Source of the DNA: Oscillospiraceae bacterium
GTDB lineage: Bacteria; Bacillota; Clostridia; Oscillospirales; Ruminococcaceae
DNA length: 64,000 nt
Direction of reading: 5' to 3'
Assembly (NCBI GenBank): GCA_016288755.1
Contig: JAEELE010000097.1
Location: 60,053 to 124,052 of the forward strand
Below, piece by piece: positions 8,217-15,566 of this stretch (positions are counted from its first letter, which is position 1; each line of letters opens with the position of its first letter). The notes below the pieces were generated by a model. It saw only the letters and a list, made by a program, of their open reading frames with translations. It made no database searches and was not told the DNA's origin. Made by a program: the position numbers and the translations under genes.

Positions 8217-9458
8217 ATGAAAACAATGGGCGGAGAATACTGGTGGGAGGAGATCAAGCACTGCAGGCGCTACCGGCTCCAGCAGCATATCATCCAGCGC
8301 TCGCACTGCCGCATCCTCGACCGCGACAACAACCGGATCGCGTTCGGCTCGGAAGCGGATATGCTCGCGAAATTTGAGGCGCTCGAGCGCCGTGAGCAGC
8401 AGGGTCTGCCGCCGCAGCCGACGCGGTTCAATATCCGCGCAAAAACGCTCGGCGGCGAAAAGCGCTGGGACACCCTCGCCGAGCAGAACGGTCTGAAGCT
8501 CCAGCGGCTGCACCGCACACAGCACTGCCGCATCATCGACACCGCTGACGGGAACCGCCGCCTCGCACACGGCTCCGAGGACGAGCTCCGCGAGATTCTC
8601 CGCGGGCTCAGCTCCGGCACAATCTCGAAGGATTCCCTGCGCGGGGCAAGGCATGTTCCGAACCGCCGCCACAGGACGATGGGCGGGCGCTACTGCTGGG
8701 AAACGGTCGACGCCGCGGGCATCTACCGCCTGCAGAAGAATATCTTTGCGGGGAACTGCCGCATTCTCGATCTGCGCAATGTCTGCGTCGATTACGGCGG
8801 CGAACAGAAAATGCGCGCGCGGCTCAAAGAGCTCGCCGCAGAGCAGAAGGCATTCCGCGTGCCTGCAATGGGCGACGTCATCGGCGTGGAGCGCGGCGCC
8901 TACGACCACTACGGGGTCTATGTTTCCGACGACGAGGTCATCGAGTTTTCGCCGCGCAACAGGGAGGGCAGGTGCATCATTCAGCGCACGACCTTCTCCG
9001 AGTTCATCGGCGGCTCAAAGCACTGCTTTTATCTGGTCTTCCCGGAGCAGTACGGCACGCCGGGCAAGGTCGCGTTTTCGCCGAAGGTGCGCGTGCTGCG
9101 CGGCATTCAGCTCGAGCGCTCGCAGATCATCCGCACGTTTCTTGACAGCATCCGCCCGAATGTCGGCGCCTACTGGGAGGTCAACGTCGCACAGGCGCTC
9201 GACACCCCCGCGCAGTATCATCTCTATTCCCCGCAGGAGACCGTGGAGCGGGCGCGGGCGCATGTCGGCACGGACCGCTTCGGCGACGGGGCTGCCGAGC
9301 CCTATTCGCTGCACCGCAACAACTGCGAGCATTTCGCGATCTGGTGCAAGACCGGTCTGCGCATGTCGACGCAGGCAGAGCGCGGCATGATCCGTTCGCT
9401 TCGTGCCCTCGCCGACCTCGGCAGCGGCGCAGAGGCAGCGGCTCCGGGGAAAGAATAA
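8217..9458 (+). CDS. LRAT-fold thiol hydrolase/acyltransferase with three N-terminal repeats
   Basis: 413 residues, AAAGGAG ahead of ATG. Residues about 4-60, 76-132 and 156-212 are three copies of one repeat: T(M/L)GG-x-x-x-W-(D/E)-T, then (R/K)LQ, then (H/N)CRI(I/L)D, then a G(S/G)E element. Residues about 222-390 are an LRAT domain (permuted NlpC/P60 fold): the GDVIGVERGAYDHYGVYV segment supplies His231 and HRNNCEHFA supplies the nucleophile Cys370. Known relatives of the fold move or release acyl groups on lipids or cut peptide and isopeptide bonds. The repeat may bind the target. The gene is the last of the operon and follows a membrane protein. The substrate is unknown. Confidence 0.82.
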   Translation: MKTMGGEYWWEEIKHCRRYRLQQHIIQRSHCRILDRDNNRIAFGSEADMLAKFEALERREQQGLPPQPTRFNIRAKTLGGEKRWDTLAEQNGLKLQRLHRTQHCRIIDTADGNRRLAHGSEDELREILRGLSSGTISKDSLRGARHVPNRRHRTMGGRYCWETVDAAGIYRLQKNIFAGNCRILDLRNVCVDYGGEQKMRARLKELAAEQKAFRVPAMGDVIGVERGAYDHYGVYVSDDEVIEFSPRNREGRCIIQRTTFSEFIGGSKHCFYLVFPEQYGTPGKVAFSPKVRVLRGIQLERSQIIRTFLDSIRPNVGAYWEVNVAQALDTPAQYHLYSPQETVERARAHVGTDRFGDGAAEPYSLHRNNCEHFAIWCKTGLRMSTQAERGMIRSLRALADLGSGAEAAAPGKE

Positions 9459-9498
9459 AGAATAATAGCGGTATCCGCTTGCGCGGATGATTTGGAAC

Positions 9499-9527
9499 GG
9501 GGCTTTCGCACGCTTCGCGAAAGCCCC
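9499..9527 (+). terminator. hairpin behind the LRAT operon
   Basis: Perfect 11-base stem GGGGCTTTCGC / GCGAAAGCCCC with a 7-base loop, 40 bases after the LRAT stop codon. Only TTGTGTG follows, so it is a weak intrinsic terminator at best. Confidence 0.5.
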
Positions 9528-9530
9528 TTG

Positions 9531-9632
9531 TGTGCTCCTAGTTTTGCGGCAGAAATCAGGGTCACGGAACAACTCCTCACTTCTCACTCCTCACTTCTCA
9601 CTTCGACCTTCTCCCTCCGCATTTCTCATTTT
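9531..9632 (-). repeat. intergenic repeat, copy 2 (one flank)
   Basis: GCGGCAGAAATCAGG, GTCACGGAACAACTCC, then TCACTTCTCACTCC units and TCGACCTTCTCCCTCC. The same order is found at 27601-27690, and its reverse complement at 37470-37520 (AGTTGTTCCGTAATCC). Confidence 0.6.
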
Positions 9633-9652
9633 CAAGAGGTGAATCGTACATT

Positions 9653-11215
9653 ATGAGAGCAGCAGCGATCTTCAGCGATCACATGGTACTGCAAAGAGAA
9701 AAGCCGGTCGCAGTCTGGGGCGACGGCAAAGACGGCACGCGCGTGACCGTCACGCTCGGCGGGCACAGCGCGTCGGGCACCGTTTCCGGCGGAAAATGGC
9801 GTGTCACGCTCCCGCCGATGCCCGCAGCAGACGGGCTCACCATGACCGTGCAGAGCGGCGCGGTCGTCATCACCTTCTCCGATATCGCGATCGGAGAGGT
9901 CTGGCTCTGCGGCGGTCAGAGCAACATGGAATTTGAGATCCGCAACGAGAAAAACGGCGCGGCACTGCTTGATTCGCTCACGCCCGACTGCGGCGTCCGG
10001 TATTACTACACCCCCAAGCAGCGCATCATCGACGCGGGGTTCGACGCGGTCGAGCGAAACACCTGCTGGAGCACCGCCTCGCCGGAAAGCGCCGGCGCGT
10101 GGTCGGCGGTCGGGCTCCGGTTTGCGCTGGAGCTGCAAAAAAAGCTCGGCGTCACGGTCGGTCTGATCGGCTGCAACTGGGGCGGCACCTCCGCTTCGGC
10201 GTGGGTCTCGCGCGATGTGCTCGAGCAGAACGCCGCGATCAGACCCTACATCGAGGACTATGACCGCGCTATGGCGGGCAAGACTCTTGAGGAGCATATC
10301 CGCGATTTTGACGAATACGCAGCCTATCAGGACCGCTGGTACTGCGAATACAGCAAGCTGATGGAGGCGCACCCGGAGACGACATGGGAACAGGCACAGC
10401 AGCTGCTCGGCGAATCGCGCTATCCCGGACCGATGGGACCGAAGAACGAAACGCGCCCCTGCGGCTGCTATGAGACGCTGCTGCAGCGCGTCTGCCCGTA
10501 TACGCTCCGCGGCTTTCTGTTCTATCAGGGCGAATCGGACGACCACCGCCCTGAGACCTATGAAACGCTGCTTGAGGCGCTGATCGCCTGCTGGCGGCGC
10601 GACTGGGGCGAGGCAGAGCTGCCGTTCCTCAATGTGCAGCTGCCGATGTTCCGCTATCTGCACGAGCCGGACAAAAAGCACTGGTGCTATATCCGCGAGG
10701 CACAGCAGCGGGTCTGCCGCCGCCTGCGCAACACCGGGCTTGCGGTCATTCCCGACTGCGGCGAGCTCGACAACATTCACCCGACCGACAAGGCGCAGGT
10801 CGGGCACAGGCTGTTTTTGCAGGCGATGTGCGAGGTCTACGGGCTGTACACACCCGAGCAGGCGTGCGCACCGATCGCGGTGCAGAGCTATGTCTGCGGC
10901 AATGCCGTCACCGTGCTGACCGAGCACGCGGCAGAGGGCTTTCAGCTCCGCGGCGAGCCGACCGGCTTTGAACTCGCGGGCGCGGACGGCGTATTCTGTC
11001 CCGCGGATGCCGTGCTGCAGCCGAACCGCATCACGCTGACGGCAAGGACGGTCCCTGCGCCGTGCTATGCGCGCTATGCGTGGACAAACTATACGGAGGT
11101 CACGGTCTTCGGCATGAACGGACTGCCGCTCGCGCCGTTCCGGACGGACAGCTTTGCGCCCGGTGAGATCGGGACTGTCGAAAAATACAATACCCCGTCA
11201 GCAAATCTGGGGTAA
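9653..11215 (+). CDS. SGNH hydrolase, sialate O-acetylesterase-like
   Basis: 520 residues, no signal peptide. Start ATG at 9653 follows AAGAGGTGA. Residues 1-75 are a beta-rich lead-in typical of the sialate O-acetylesterase family (FSDHMVLQREKPVAVWG), followed by GEVWLCGGQSNMEF with the SGNH nucleophile Ser90, the glycine loop around FLFYQGESDDH and the C-terminal D-x-x-H pair in DNIHPTDKAQ (His376). The family takes acetyl groups off sugars, including xylan-derived oligosaccharides in gut and rumen bacteria. Because there is no export signal it likely acts on imported oligosaccharides. A GH5 gene follows 15 bases later, so the two are probably one transcript. Substrate could be acetyl-xylan, acetyl-mannan or sialate; the context favours plant polysaccharide. 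Confidence 0.85.
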   Translation: MRAAAIFSDHMVLQREKPVAVWGDGKDGTRVTVTLGGHSASGTVSGGKWRVTLPPMPAADGLTMTVQSGAVVITFSDIAIGEVWLCGGQSNMEFEIRNEKNGAALLDSLTPDCGVRYYYTPKQRIIDAGFDAVERNTCWSTASPESAGAWSAVGLRFALELQKKLGVTVGLIGCNWGGTSASAWVSRDVLEQNAAIRPYIEDYDRAMAGKTLEEHIRDFDEYAAYQDRWYCEYSKLMEAHPETTWEQAQQLLGESRYPGPMGPKNETRPCGCYETLLQRVCPYTLRGFLFYQGESDDHRPETYETLLEALIACWRRDWGEAELPFLNVQLPMFRYLHEPDKKHWCYIREAQQRVCRRLRNTGLAVIPDCGELDNIHPTDKAQVGHRLFLQAMCEVYGLYTPEQACAPIAVQSYVCGNAVTVLTEHAAEGFQLRGEPTGFELAGADGVFCPADAVLQPNRITLTARTVPAPCYARYAWTNYTEVTVFGMNGLPLAPFRTDSFAPGEIGTVEKYNTPSANLG

Positions 11216-11230
11216 TCCGGGAGGAAGAAC

Positions 11231-12421
11231 ATGAGAACACTGAAAAGACTGCTCGCGGCGGCGATGAGCGCCGTGCTCTGTGCCGCGGGCGCGACAGCAT
11301 GTGCAGACAAAAAGGGCGGCGAGGTCGGTGCCGGTGACAAAACGACCGCCGAGGTCGTGCAGGAAATGGGCATCGGTATCAATCTGGGCAATACCTTTGA
11401 ATCCTGCAGCAGCTGGATCAGCTCGAAGGAGGTCAAAAACTACGAGGTCGCATGGGGCAGCCCGGTGATCACGCAGGCGGCGATCCGGGGCTATGCGGAC
11501 GCGGGCTTCGGTGTGCTGCGCGTGCCGGTCGCTTGGTCGAACATGATGCAGGAAAACTATACGATCCACCCCGACTACATGGCGCGCGTGAAGGAGGTCG
11601 TCGGGTGGGCGCTCGAGGCAAAGCTCTATGTCATTCTCAACATCCACTACGACGGCGGCTGGTGGACAGATTTTGCCGACGCTGACAAGAAGAACGACTG
11701 CATGACGAAATACACGCGCATCTGGGAGCAGATCAGCGAGGGCTTCAAGGATGAGGACTATCACCTGATGTTTGAATCGCTCAACGAGGAGGGCTGCTGG
11801 GATGCGCTGTGGAACCGCTACGGCGGCAACAGCAACGGCAAGTCGGAGGCATACGCGCTGCTCAACGAGATCAACCAGAAATTCGTTGACACCGTGCGCG
11901 GCAGCGGCGGAAACAACGCAAAGCGGCATCTGCTGATCGCTGGCTATGCGACCGATATCGAGCTGACCTGCGATGCCGAATTCAAAATGCCGAACGACCC
12001 GGAGAACCGCTGCGCCGTTTCGGTGCACTACTACACGCCCGCGACCTTCTGCATTCTCGAGGAGGACGCCAACTGGGGCAAGATGCAGACCAACTGGGGC
12101 AGCCCGACCGATCAGGCGCTGCTGCGCAACAACATGGATCTGGTCAAGACGACCTTTGCGGACAAGGGCATTCCGGTCATCATCGGCGAATACGGCGCGA
12201 CAAGAGTGGGGCGCACCGAGGAGGTCGTGCATCTCTATCTGACGTCAGTCTGCAAGGCGGCGCTCGAGCGCGGCATGTGCCCGGTGCTCTGGGATACGGC
12301 AACCAGCGGGGTCTATGACCGCAGCACCGCCGTATTCACCGATCATACGCTGATCGACCAACTCAACGCGGCAAAGGCGGAGGTCAGGGGCGAAACACAG
12401 ACGACCGACGCCGCTGCTTGA
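11231..12421 (+). CDS. GH5 endoglucanase-like lipoprotein
   Basis: 396 residues, GGGAGGAAG ahead of ATG. The first 24 residues are a signal peptide ending ATAC, probably with lipid attachment at Cys24, although the -3 Ala is unusual for a lipobox. The catalytic domain starts MGIGINLGNTFE, the hallmark of GH5 subfamily 4. The acid/base lies in FESLNEEG (Glu186) and the nucleophile in VIIGEYGA (Glu320); HYDGGWW and SVHYYTP supply further active-site aromatics and His. Known GH5_4 enzymes cut cellulose, xyloglucan or mixed-linkage glucan. There is no dockerin or binding module, so it is likely a cell-surface enzyme. The gene ends with an intrinsic terminator at 12507. Confidence 0.88.
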   Translation: MRTLKRLLAAAMSAVLCAAGATACADKKGGEVGAGDKTTAEVVQEMGIGINLGNTFESCSSWISSKEVKNYEVAWGSPVITQAAIRGYADAGFGVLRVPVAWSNMMQENYTIHPDYMARVKEVVGWALEAKLYVILNIHYDGGWWTDFADADKKNDCMTKYTRIWEQISEGFKDEDYHLMFESLNEEGCWDALWNRYGGNSNGKSEAYALLNEINQKFVDTVRGSGGNNAKRHLLIAGYATDIELTCDAEFKMPNDPENRCAVSVHYYTPATFCILEEDANWGKMQTNWGSPTDQALLRNNMDLVKTTFADKGIPVIIGEYGATRVGRTEEVVHLYLTSVCKAALERGMCPVLWDTATSGVYDRSTAVFTDHTLIDQLNAAKAEVRGETQTTDAAA

Positions 12422-12506
12422 TGAGGTGTCTCCGACGGGTTGATAATAGGGCGCTGCCCCATGCCCCGCTTAAGGGACACTGTCCCCGCAAACGATATCG
12501 GCAAGC

Positions 12507-12547
12507 AGAGACCCCCGGGGCAGACGGAACTGCTCCGGGGGTCTTTT
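12507..12547 (+). terminator. intrinsic terminator of the esterase-GH5 unit
   Basis: 15-base stem AGACCCCCGGGGCAG / CTGCTCCGGGGGTCT with one G-U pair, 5-base loop, then TTTTT. It lies between the convergent GH5 and AraC genes. Confidence 0.92.
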
Positions 12548-12564
12548 TGATGATGTGTGCGGCG

Positions 12565-13428
12565 TCAGAAATGCACCGGCGGCGGCACCGCGAGCCGGTC
12601 GCCGTTCACGCTCACGATCTCTGCGCGGTCCCTGCTGCGGAATTCCCGCGGCGTCACGCCCATGACCGTGCGGAAGGCACGCGCAAATTTGCTGCCGTTG
12701 TCATAGCCGAATTCACCGGCGATTTCCAGCACGGTGTGCCCCGAGCTGCGCAGCTGTGCGGCAGCGGCGAGCATTTTCTGCGTGCGGACATAGGAATACA
12801 GCGGCGTGCCGTAAACGGCGCGGAAGCTGTTTTTCAGGTGCGTGGTCGAGACATGCAGCGTCTCCGCGAGCGTCCCGATCGGGATATGCCGGCTGCAGTT
12901 CGCCCAGAGCATCGCAAGGGCGTCCTTCGCAATGCGCACCTGAGAGAGCGCGACGCCCGGAACCGGCTGCAGCGCACCGTCAGGCTGCGGCGCGCAGAGC
13001 CAGTGAACGGCTTCCTTCGCGCCCTCCGCGGAGGAGAGCGTGCTGCGCAGAGCATCGGTGTCGGCACAGATGCGGAGCACCGGGTCTCTGCCCGTCAGCA
13101 GGCGGCTGACCGGTGACTGCGGCGCCGCCTTCAGATGCGCCGTTCGCAGCTCCAGTGCCGTGCCGGAAAAATGCCCCGTGTGGAATTCCGGCGGGAGCGT
13201 GTGCGGCTCGCCGCGCAGGAGCAGCAGATCGCCCGGGACGATATACCAGCCGCCGCGGCTGTTGAGATGCTCATATCTGCCCTGTGTGCAGAGCAGCAGC
13301 GTGACCGGTGCGGGCTCCGGGAAGACAGCGGGTCCGGAGCGAGCCTCCAGCCCGGCGAGGACTGCGCCGGAGCAGACCGTCTGCAGTGTTCGGTGCAGGC
13401 TGTTCGTGTGCGCGTTGTCCGGCTCCAT
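12565..13428 (-). CDS. AraC-family transcriptional regulator
   Basis: 287 residues, AAAGGAGG ahead of ATG. Residues about 1-165 are a divergent cupin-like sensor part with the WYIVPGDLLLLRGEPHTLP strand pattern of AraC N-terminal domains. Residues about 185-275 contain the two helix-turn-helix units of the family: IPIGTLAETLHVSTTHLKNSF and VLEIAGEFGYDNGSKFARAF, followed by MGVTPREFR. It most likely senses a sugar or small molecule and controls nearby genes; the convergent esterase-GH5 pair is an obvious candidate but this is inference from position. Its promoter (13500-13528) overlaps a long palindrome, which suggests autoregulation. Confidence 0.92.
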   Translation of the reverse strand: MEPDNAHTNSLHRTLQTVCSGAVLAGLEARSGPAVFPEPAPVTLLLCTQGRYEHLNSRGGWYIVPGDLLLLRGEPHTLPPEFHTGHFSGTALELRTAHLKAAPQSPVSRLLTGRDPVLRICADTDALRSTLSSAEGAKEAVHWLCAPQPDGALQPVPGVALSQVRIAKDALAMLWANCSRHIPIGTLAETLHVSTTHLKNSFRAVYGTPLYSYVRTQKMLAAAAQLRSSGHTVLEIAGEFGYDNGSKFARAFRTVMGVTPREFRSRDRAEIVSVNGDRLAVPPPVHF

Positions 13429-13499
13429 TGCAGTGCCTCCTTTCCGGCTTCGGTTTGCATAGGCTTTCTTATATTAGCAATAGCTAACTGCCTGACAAT

Positions 13500-13528
13500 A
13501 TCATACCGCGTTTTCCCGTGATTGTCAA
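13500..13528 (-). promoter_or_regulatory. promoter of the AraC gene
   Basis: Minus strand TTGACA (13523-13528), 17-base spacer, TATGAT (13500-13505). The -10 box and most of the spacer lie inside the palindrome 13503-13543. Confidence 0.75.
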
Positions 13529-13543
13529 GGGAAAGCGCGGTAT
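13503..13543. promoter_or_regulatory. palindrome over the AraC promoter
   Basis: Inverted repeat ATACCGCGTTTTCCC / GGGAAAGCGCGGTAT (15 bases, one mismatch, 11-base centre). Read on the plus strand it is followed by TTTTT like an intrinsic terminator, but no plus-strand gene precedes it. It may be an operator, or a stop signal for read-through in either direction. A second small inverted repeat (TTAGC-4-GCTAA, 13474-13487) lies downstream in the leader. Confidence 0.6.
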
Positions 13544-13613
13544 TTTTCAGAGATTTCGTCGTTTTTCATAAATCCGCAGACCGTTCACCGGCGGCTGTTG
13601 TTGATTCCGAGGC

Positions 13614-15218
13614 TCATTTCAGCAGCCCCGCGATGCCCTCGCGCCGGAAGGCTTCCTTGTAGTAGCTGAGCTCGTCGGAAATGATATCGTCGATCGCGCG
13701 CATGCCCAGCAGCTCGACCGGTGCGCGGTCGTCGGTCAGCACGCGGTCGCCCGGCAAATAACGGTAGAGCTCCGCGGTCAGCGCCTCGAGCATCTGCCGC
13801 AGCTCGCTGTTCTCCTCCATGCCCTCGATATTATCACTGAGCCGCGTCAGCGCCAGATAGTCGTTTGTCGCGAAGAGCTCGCGGTTCGTCGCGCCGGGCA
13901 CATCGACCGTGTAGACGTCGCAGAACACCTCGGAGATCGTGTCGCTGAGCCACTGATTGATGCCGTCCTCGCGGTCGGAGCGCATGTTCATGTTGACGAC
14001 CATGACGCCGTTTTCCTTGAGATGCTGCGCGACCAGCGTGAAGAACTCCTTCGAGGACATCTGAAACGGGATCGTGATATCCTGATAGGCGTCGACCATG
14101 ATGACATCGTACTGCTTTTCGCAGACATTGAGAAAGGCGCGCCCGTCATAGGTCGTGACCGGGATCTCCTCCGGCAGATCGAAATAGCCGTGCGCGAGCG
14201 CCGTGATCTTTTCGTCGATCTCGACGCCCTCGGCGGTCACGCCGTCGAGATACCGCATGCACTGCTTTGCGTAGGTGCCCGTGCCCATGCCGAGCACGAG
14301 GATATCCTTGTCCGCGTCCGCCTCGCACGCCATCAGCGGCGCTGCCATCGCGTAGTCGTAATACATGCCCGTCAGCGCGCCCGATTTCACATAGACAGAC
14401 TGCACGCCGAAGAGCACATTCGTCGAGAGTGCGGTGCGGGTCTCGTCGTCCTTCATCTGCAGATAGTTGTAGACCGATTCGCCCTCATAGGCGAGGTTAT
14501 GCTCCCAGAAGGCAAAGCTCAGGCGGGTCGAGCCGAAGCAGCAGAGCAGAAAGAGCACGCCCGTCACGATGCAGAGCACCGGCGATTTCTTCACGCTGAT
14601 GAAATACGCGAGCCCGAGCACCAGCAGCACGCCCGAGAAGATCAGGAACGTGACCGCCGTGCCGACCGCCGGGATCGAGATAAAGGTCGGGACGAAGGTG
14701 CCGATGATGCTGCCGACCGTATTGAACGCGCCGAGCGTGCCGACGGTTTTTCCGCTGTCGTCGAGGCTGCCGACCGTGTATTTCACGAGCGACGGCGTGA
14801 CCGTGCCCAGCAGAAAGAGCGGAAAGACGAACACGAGCATACAGGTCAGAAATGCCGCCCAGACGAGGAAATTCGTGCTGACCGTGACGACCAGCAGCGC
14901 CGCGACGCCCGCGATCACGAGCTTGCCCAGCAGCGGGATCGCCGCGATCCACACCGCCGCGATCAGCATTCTGCGGTAGAGCCTTGCGGGGTCGGGGTTT
15001 TTGTCCGCCCAGCGCCCGCCGAAGACATTGCCCAGCGCCATCGCGATCATGATCGTGCCGATGATGATGGTCCACACGATCTGCGACGAGCTGAAATAGG
15101 GCGCGAGCAGTCTGCTGGCGCCGAGCTCGACTGCCATGACCGCCATGCCCGCGAAAAATTCCGTCAGATAAAGATACCATTTCCGGGTGAGAATGCCCGG
15201 CACGCCGCCCTTGTTCAC
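13614..15218 (-). CDS. membrane-anchored spermidine synthase-like protein (MFS-SpeE fusion)
   Basis: 534 residues, GTG start overlapping the stop of the RyR gene by four bases (GTGA). The N-terminal half (about 1-225) has about seven hydrophobic spans, including FFAGMAVMAVELGASRLLAPYF, the standard start of the fused MFS/spermidine synthase family. The C-terminal half has a Rossmann methyltransferase-like fold: DILVLGMGTGTYAKQC (glycine loop), AEGVEIDEKI (acidic residue at the end of strand 2) and VIMVDAYQDITIPF. Family members are called polyamine synthase-like, but few have been tested and the exact reaction is unknown. It is the last gene of the operon that contains the CARF nuclease and the FtsH fusion. 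Confidence 0.85.
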   Translation of the reverse strand: MNKGGVPGILTRKWYLYLTEFFAGMAVMAVELGASRLLAPYFSSSQIVWTIIIGTIMIAMALGNVFGGRWADKNPDPARLYRRMLIAAVWIAAIPLLGKLVIAGVAALLVVTVSTNFLVWAAFLTCMLVFVFPLFLLGTVTPSLVKYTVGSLDDSGKTVGTLGAFNTVGSIIGTFVPTFISIPAVGTAVTFLIFSGVLLVLGLAYFISVKKSPVLCIVTGVLFLLCCFGSTRLSFAFWEHNLAYEGESVYNYLQMKDDETRTALSTNVLFGVQSVYVKSGALTGMYYDYAMAAPLMACEADADKDILVLGMGTGTYAKQCMRYLDGVTAEGVEIDEKITALAHGYFDLPEEIPVTTYDGRAFLNVCEKQYDVIMVDAYQDITIPFQMSSKEFFTLVAQHLKENGVMVVNMNMRSDREDGINQWLSDTISEVFCDVYTVDVPGATNRELFATNDYLALTRLSDNIEGMEENSELRQMLEALTAELYRYLPGDRVLTDDRAPVELLGMRAIDDIISDELSYYKEAFRREGIAGLLK

Positions 15219-15517
15219 AGCTCTGCCTCCCCGCTCCCGGGCTTTTCGATCACATAGCCAAGCGCGAGAATCAGCTTGAGCGTTTCGATCGCGGTGTTCC
15301 GGTCGTATGCCTTTTCGCTGTCCGACAGCTCTGCGTAGGGCACAAGGCAGGGGTTCGTCTTCAGCGCGTCATTGCGTTCTGCGCCGTAGGTCCAGCCCTC
15401 GGCGATGCGCCCTGCCGCCCAGACATCGTGCACGTTTTCCGCGATGCGGTCTGTCAGGGCGAGCAGGCTCCCGGGCAGCTCAATGCCGCTTAAGTCAATG
15501 GGTTTCGGTATATACAT
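15215..15517 (-). CDS. stand-alone RyR-domain protein
   Basis: 100 residues. ATG at 15517 is chosen because AAAGGAG precedes it; an upstream in-frame extension has no ribosome site and low-quality sequence. Nearly the whole protein is one RyR domain (PF02026): IAENVHDVWAAGRIAEGW, then YGAERND, then PCLVPYAELSDSEKAYDR and a closing helix ETLKLILALGYVI. In ryanodine receptors this repeat is a small helical module that can bind nucleotides or phosphorylated partners; in bacteria it occurs in membrane and conflict-type proteins with unknown ligand. The preceding gene (15567-18167) carries a degenerate version at its C-terminus, so the two products may contact each other. Confidence 0.9.
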   Translation of the reverse strand: MYIPKPIDLSGIELPGSLLALTDRIAENVHDVWAAGRIAEGWTYGAERNDALKTNPCLVPYAELSDSEKAYDRNTAIETLKLILALGYVIEKPGSGEAEL

Positions 15518-15566
15518 GCAGGGAATTGCTCCTTTCTTTCGGGGAGAACGCGCTGTTCGGAATATG

